A program made the position numbers and the translations under genes. From DATKCJ01 sp035513275 (lineage in GTDB: Bacteria > Verrucomicrobiota > Verrucomicrobiia > Opitutales > Opitutaceae): a DNA stretch of 8,777 nt. Every line of letters starts with the position of its first letter. The first letter of the stretch is position 1. Below are positions 6,930 to 8,777 of the stretch, piece after piece. The notes beneath the pieces are model-generated. The model was not told the origin of the DNA. It saw only the letters and a program-made list of their open reading frames with translations, and made no database searches. The DNA lies in the NCBI GenBank assembly GCA_035513275.1, contig DATKCJ010000079.1, forward strand, positions 1 to 8,777, read 5' to 3'.

Positions 6930-7576
6930 GCGCGACCGGCACAGCGATAGCCGAGAACGGAGCGACCGTTCTCTGGCGCGAGTTCTCCGCACCACTGCGA
7001 TCGTTTCTTCGCGCGCGCACCCGTTCGGAGGCGGACGCGGACGATCTGCTCCAAGATGTATTCGTGCGCATTCAGAAGAGTCTGCCCGGACTTCGCGACC
7101 CCGCGAAACTTCAAGGATGGATCTACCGGATTGCGCGCAACGCGGTGATCGACCACTACCGCACGCGGCGCGAGCATGTGCCGCTGGATTTCGATCTGGA
7201 GTCCGAGGACCCCGAGGGCCGGGACCTCGTCGACCTCTCCCGCTCCCTTCGCTGTTTCATCGCTTCGCTGCCGGCTCAATACCGCGAACCGCTGGTGAGG
7301 CACGAGTTTCAAGGCGAGCCGCTTCAGGAAGTCGCGACCGCACTGGGGCTCACGCTCACTGCGACCAAGAGCCGCGTGCGCCGCGCACGCATGATGCTGC
7401 GCAAAATGCTCGAGCAGTGCTGCCGCTTCGAATTCGACCGACTCGGCCGCGTGATCGAGGCAATTCCGCGCTCGCAGGACACGTGTGATGCGTCGGCGCC
7501 CTGCGACTGCGATTGCGAGTCACCAAGCGGACCAACAAACCGGCGAATCCCGGTCGACCGCGGTGCCGTGTCCTGA
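6926..7576 (+). CDS. sigZ: ECF RNA polymerase sigma factor, SigZ-like, with cysteine-rich tail
   Basis: This 216-residue alternative sigma factor directs RNA polymerase to its own promoter class. Region 2 (about 16-82) contains LWREFSAPLRSFLRARTRS, DADDLLQDVFVRI and LQGWIYRIARNAVIDHYR, a pattern I associate with SigZ. Region 4 (about 106-163) contains LPAQYREPLVRHEFQGEPLQEVA followed by the helix-turn-helix and SRVRRARMML. After region 4 a tail begins with QCCRFEFDRLGRVI and continues with Cys187, Cys193, Cys195 and Cys197 (DTCDASAPCDCDC). Together with Cys165/166 these could bind metal or metalloid. The GTG start overlaps the arsM stop codon in a GTGA junction, with no separate ribosome binding site, so translation is likely coupled to arsM. 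No anti-sigma gene follows; the next gene is convergent. The open frame extends far upstream inside arsM, but that part is just an out-of-frame reading of arsM. Targets are unknown; arsM itself is the simple guess. Confidence 0.9.
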   Translation: MSATGTAIAENGATVLWREFSAPLRSFLRARTRSEADADDLLQDVFVRIQKSLPGLRDPAKLQGWIYRIARNAVIDHYRTRREHVPLDFDLESEDPEGRDLVDLSRSLRCFIASLPAQYREPLVRHEFQGEPLQEVATALGLTLTATKSRVRRARMMLRKMLEQCCRFEFDRLGRVIEAIPRSQDTCDASAPCDCDCESPSGPTNRRIPVDRGAVS

Positions 7577-7601
7577 ATCTAAATCTATCGTGCGAGACTG
7601 C

Positions 7602-8777
7602 TCACTCCGCCGTGCCAGTCATCGTGGGTAGAGAGCGGTTGCCAAAAGCGACGTTGATCTCGAGGTCGACGATGAGCTGCTTGTCTGTGAAACGAAGACG
7701 CTGCGTGATCGTGAACGGTGTCTGGTAGGCGCACAACTTGAGCGCGTAGGAATTCGCATCGGTCCACGCGCCGCTCGCGGCGACCGGCGTCGGTCCGTTT
7801 GGAAAAAGAAACGCTCCGCCGCGGCGCCATTCGCCTGGTCCTGCGGTGTAGTGTTCCTTAACTCCATTCCAATCGAAAGTGAAAGATCCGACGCCGTCCG
7901 CGCCGATCGAATCGAGTGTGATCGCCACAAGGCCGAGCATGTTCTCAGGAAACGCATACCGTTTGCCAATGACACTTGCCGCAACTTCCGAGCGTGCCTC
8001 GCCGAGCTGTGGGGGAACCGTGAGACTCGCGAGCTTCGCGAGGAGCGCGGCGTGCGCTTCAGGATCTGCCGGAAGCGGACTGTCGCGAAACGCAGGCAGG
8101 AGAATCTCCCACGCGGTGTTCATCACTGTCGCCATGTCGGCCGTGCCACACGTCATGGCAAGCACCGTGTCGTGCTGGTCGATGACGATGCAGTATTGGC
8201 CGAAGGCGCCGTCGGCGCGGTAGAGGTCGTGCGGGCAGCGCCAGAATTGGTAGCCGTATCCTTGATCCCAGTTGCCCGTCGGATCGCTGCCGTTGGACAC
8301 CTGTTTCGCGGTCGCCTCCTCGATCCACGACTTGGGAAGGAGCTGTTTCCCCTGCCACTCGCCCTTCTGGAGATAGAGCTGGCCGAAGCGAGCGATGTCC
8401 TCTGTGCGGATGTGCAGCCCCGATGCCCCGTATGAAAAGCCCTGCGCGGTCTCGTCCCATTTGGGTGGCGCGATACCCAGCGGCTCGAAGAGGCGCGGCA
8501 CAAGATAGTCACGGACGGTCTGACCTGTCAGCCGCTGCACGATCACCGACAGAAGGAACGTGGCGCCGGAATTGTAGTGGAAGAACGTGCCGGGCTTGTG
8601 CTCCAAAGGAATCGAGAAAAACTTCGCGACAAGATCACCCGGGTCCTCCAGATGGAACGTCTCGATGCCATCAGGATGCTGCCCGGTGCTCATTGTGAGC
8701 AGATCCTTCACTCGCAGTGCGCGCAGGTTCTCATTGGGCTCGGCTGGTGCGTAGTCGGGGAAGAACTTCAGCACAGG
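7602..8777 (-). CDS. Serine hydrolase, class C beta-lactamase/penicillin-binding-like family (N-terminus beyond window)
   Basis: About 391 residues of the C-terminal part are visible. The first codons at the right edge read PVLKFFPDYAP, so the gene starts outside the window. The fold is that of the beta-lactamase class C superfamily, which includes esterases, D-amino peptidases and carboxypeptidases. The typical LRVKDLLTMSTGQHPDG segment is present, then the tyrosine motif YNSG (Tyr codon at 8574-8576), LFEPLGI, ASGLHIRTEDIARFGQLYL, and DGAFGQY in the place of the KTG/HxG motif. The catalytic SxxK should lie just upstream of the visible part and cannot be checked. After the hydrolase domain (roughly the first 240 visible residues) comes a C-terminal domain of about 150 residues, apparently beta-rich, ending in LIVDLEINVAFGNRSLPTM. 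The gene converges on the sigma gene, with only 25 bases between the stops and no hairpin there. Substrate is unknown; antibiotic resistance should not be assumed. Confidence 0.9.
   Translation of the reverse strand, partial: PVLKFFPDYAPAEPNENLRALRVKDLLTMSTGQHPDGIETFHLEDPGDLVAKFFSIPLEHKPGTFFHYNSGATFLLSVIVQRLTGQTVRDYLVPRLFEPLGIAPPKWDETAQGFSYGASGLHIRTEDIARFGQLYLQKGEWQGKQLLPKSWIEEATAKQVSNGSDPTGNWDQGYGYQFWRCPHDLYRADGAFGQYCIVIDQHDTVLAMTCGTADMATVMNTAWEILLPAFRDSPLPADPEAHAALLAKLASLTVPPQLGEARSEVAASVIGKRYAFPENMLGLVAITLDSIGADGVGSFTFDWNGVKEHYTAGPGEWRRGGAFLFPNGPTPVAASGAWTDANSYALKLCAYQTPFTITQRLRFTDKQLIVDLEINVAFGNRSLPTMTGTAE

Noticed and set aside
7577..7601. Bidirectional terminator between the convergent sigma and hydrolase genes
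   Set aside because: The 25-base gap has no inverted repeat or T run.

Overview
The window is high-GC bacterial DNA with five genes. Four read left to right and the fifth reads leftwards, running off the right edge. The gene families (a secreted PQQ dehydrogenase with an internal haem-c domain, a secreted family 2 glycosidase, an ArsM methyltransferase, a SigZ-like sigma factor and a class C beta-lactamase-like serine hydrolase), the weak ribosome binding sites and the hairpin-rich intergenic repeats suggest a Gram-negative environmental bacterium. A member of the Verrucomicrobiota or a neighbouring soil/freshwater phylum is my best guess. There is no rRNA or other phylogenetic marker, so this is only an impression.

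Layout. Bases 1-235 hold no gene; they contain small inverted repeats and end in a strong terminator-like hairpin. Bases 346-2460 encode a periplasmic PQQ-dependent aldose/alcohol dehydrogenase with a CxxCH cytochrome c domain inserted before the last propeller blades. Bases 2461-2898 are non-coding and dense in inverted repeats. The best is a perfectly nested double palindrome at 2502-2585, followed by a degenerate hairpin repeat containing a GGAGTTCCG-type end. Bases 2899-5778 encode a secreted GH2 beta-galactosidase-like enzyme with both catalytic glutamates and an extra jelly-roll-like domain spliced into its C-terminal domain. Bases 5779-6065 carry another hairpin repeat. Bases 6066-6929 (arsM) and 6926-7576 (SigZ-type ECF sigma factor) overlap by four bases and form a translationally coupled pair. 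Bases 7602-8777 (minus strand) are the C-terminal part of a serine hydrolase that converges on the sigma gene.

How the genes may work together. The first two enzymes are both exported and both suggest saccharide use. The glycosidase could free sugars that the quinoprotein oxidises, passing electrons through its own haem. However, the repeat-filled gap argues against one transcript, so the link is only inferred. The arsM-sigma pair is the clearest functional unit. ArsM methylates trivalent arsenic, and the sigma factor carries a cysteine-rich tail of a kind that could sense metal or metalloid. No ArsR repressor or arsenite pump gene is visible here. The items most worth follow-up are the arsM/sigma coupling with its cysteine-rich tail, the nested palindrome element, and the inserted domain in the glycosidase.
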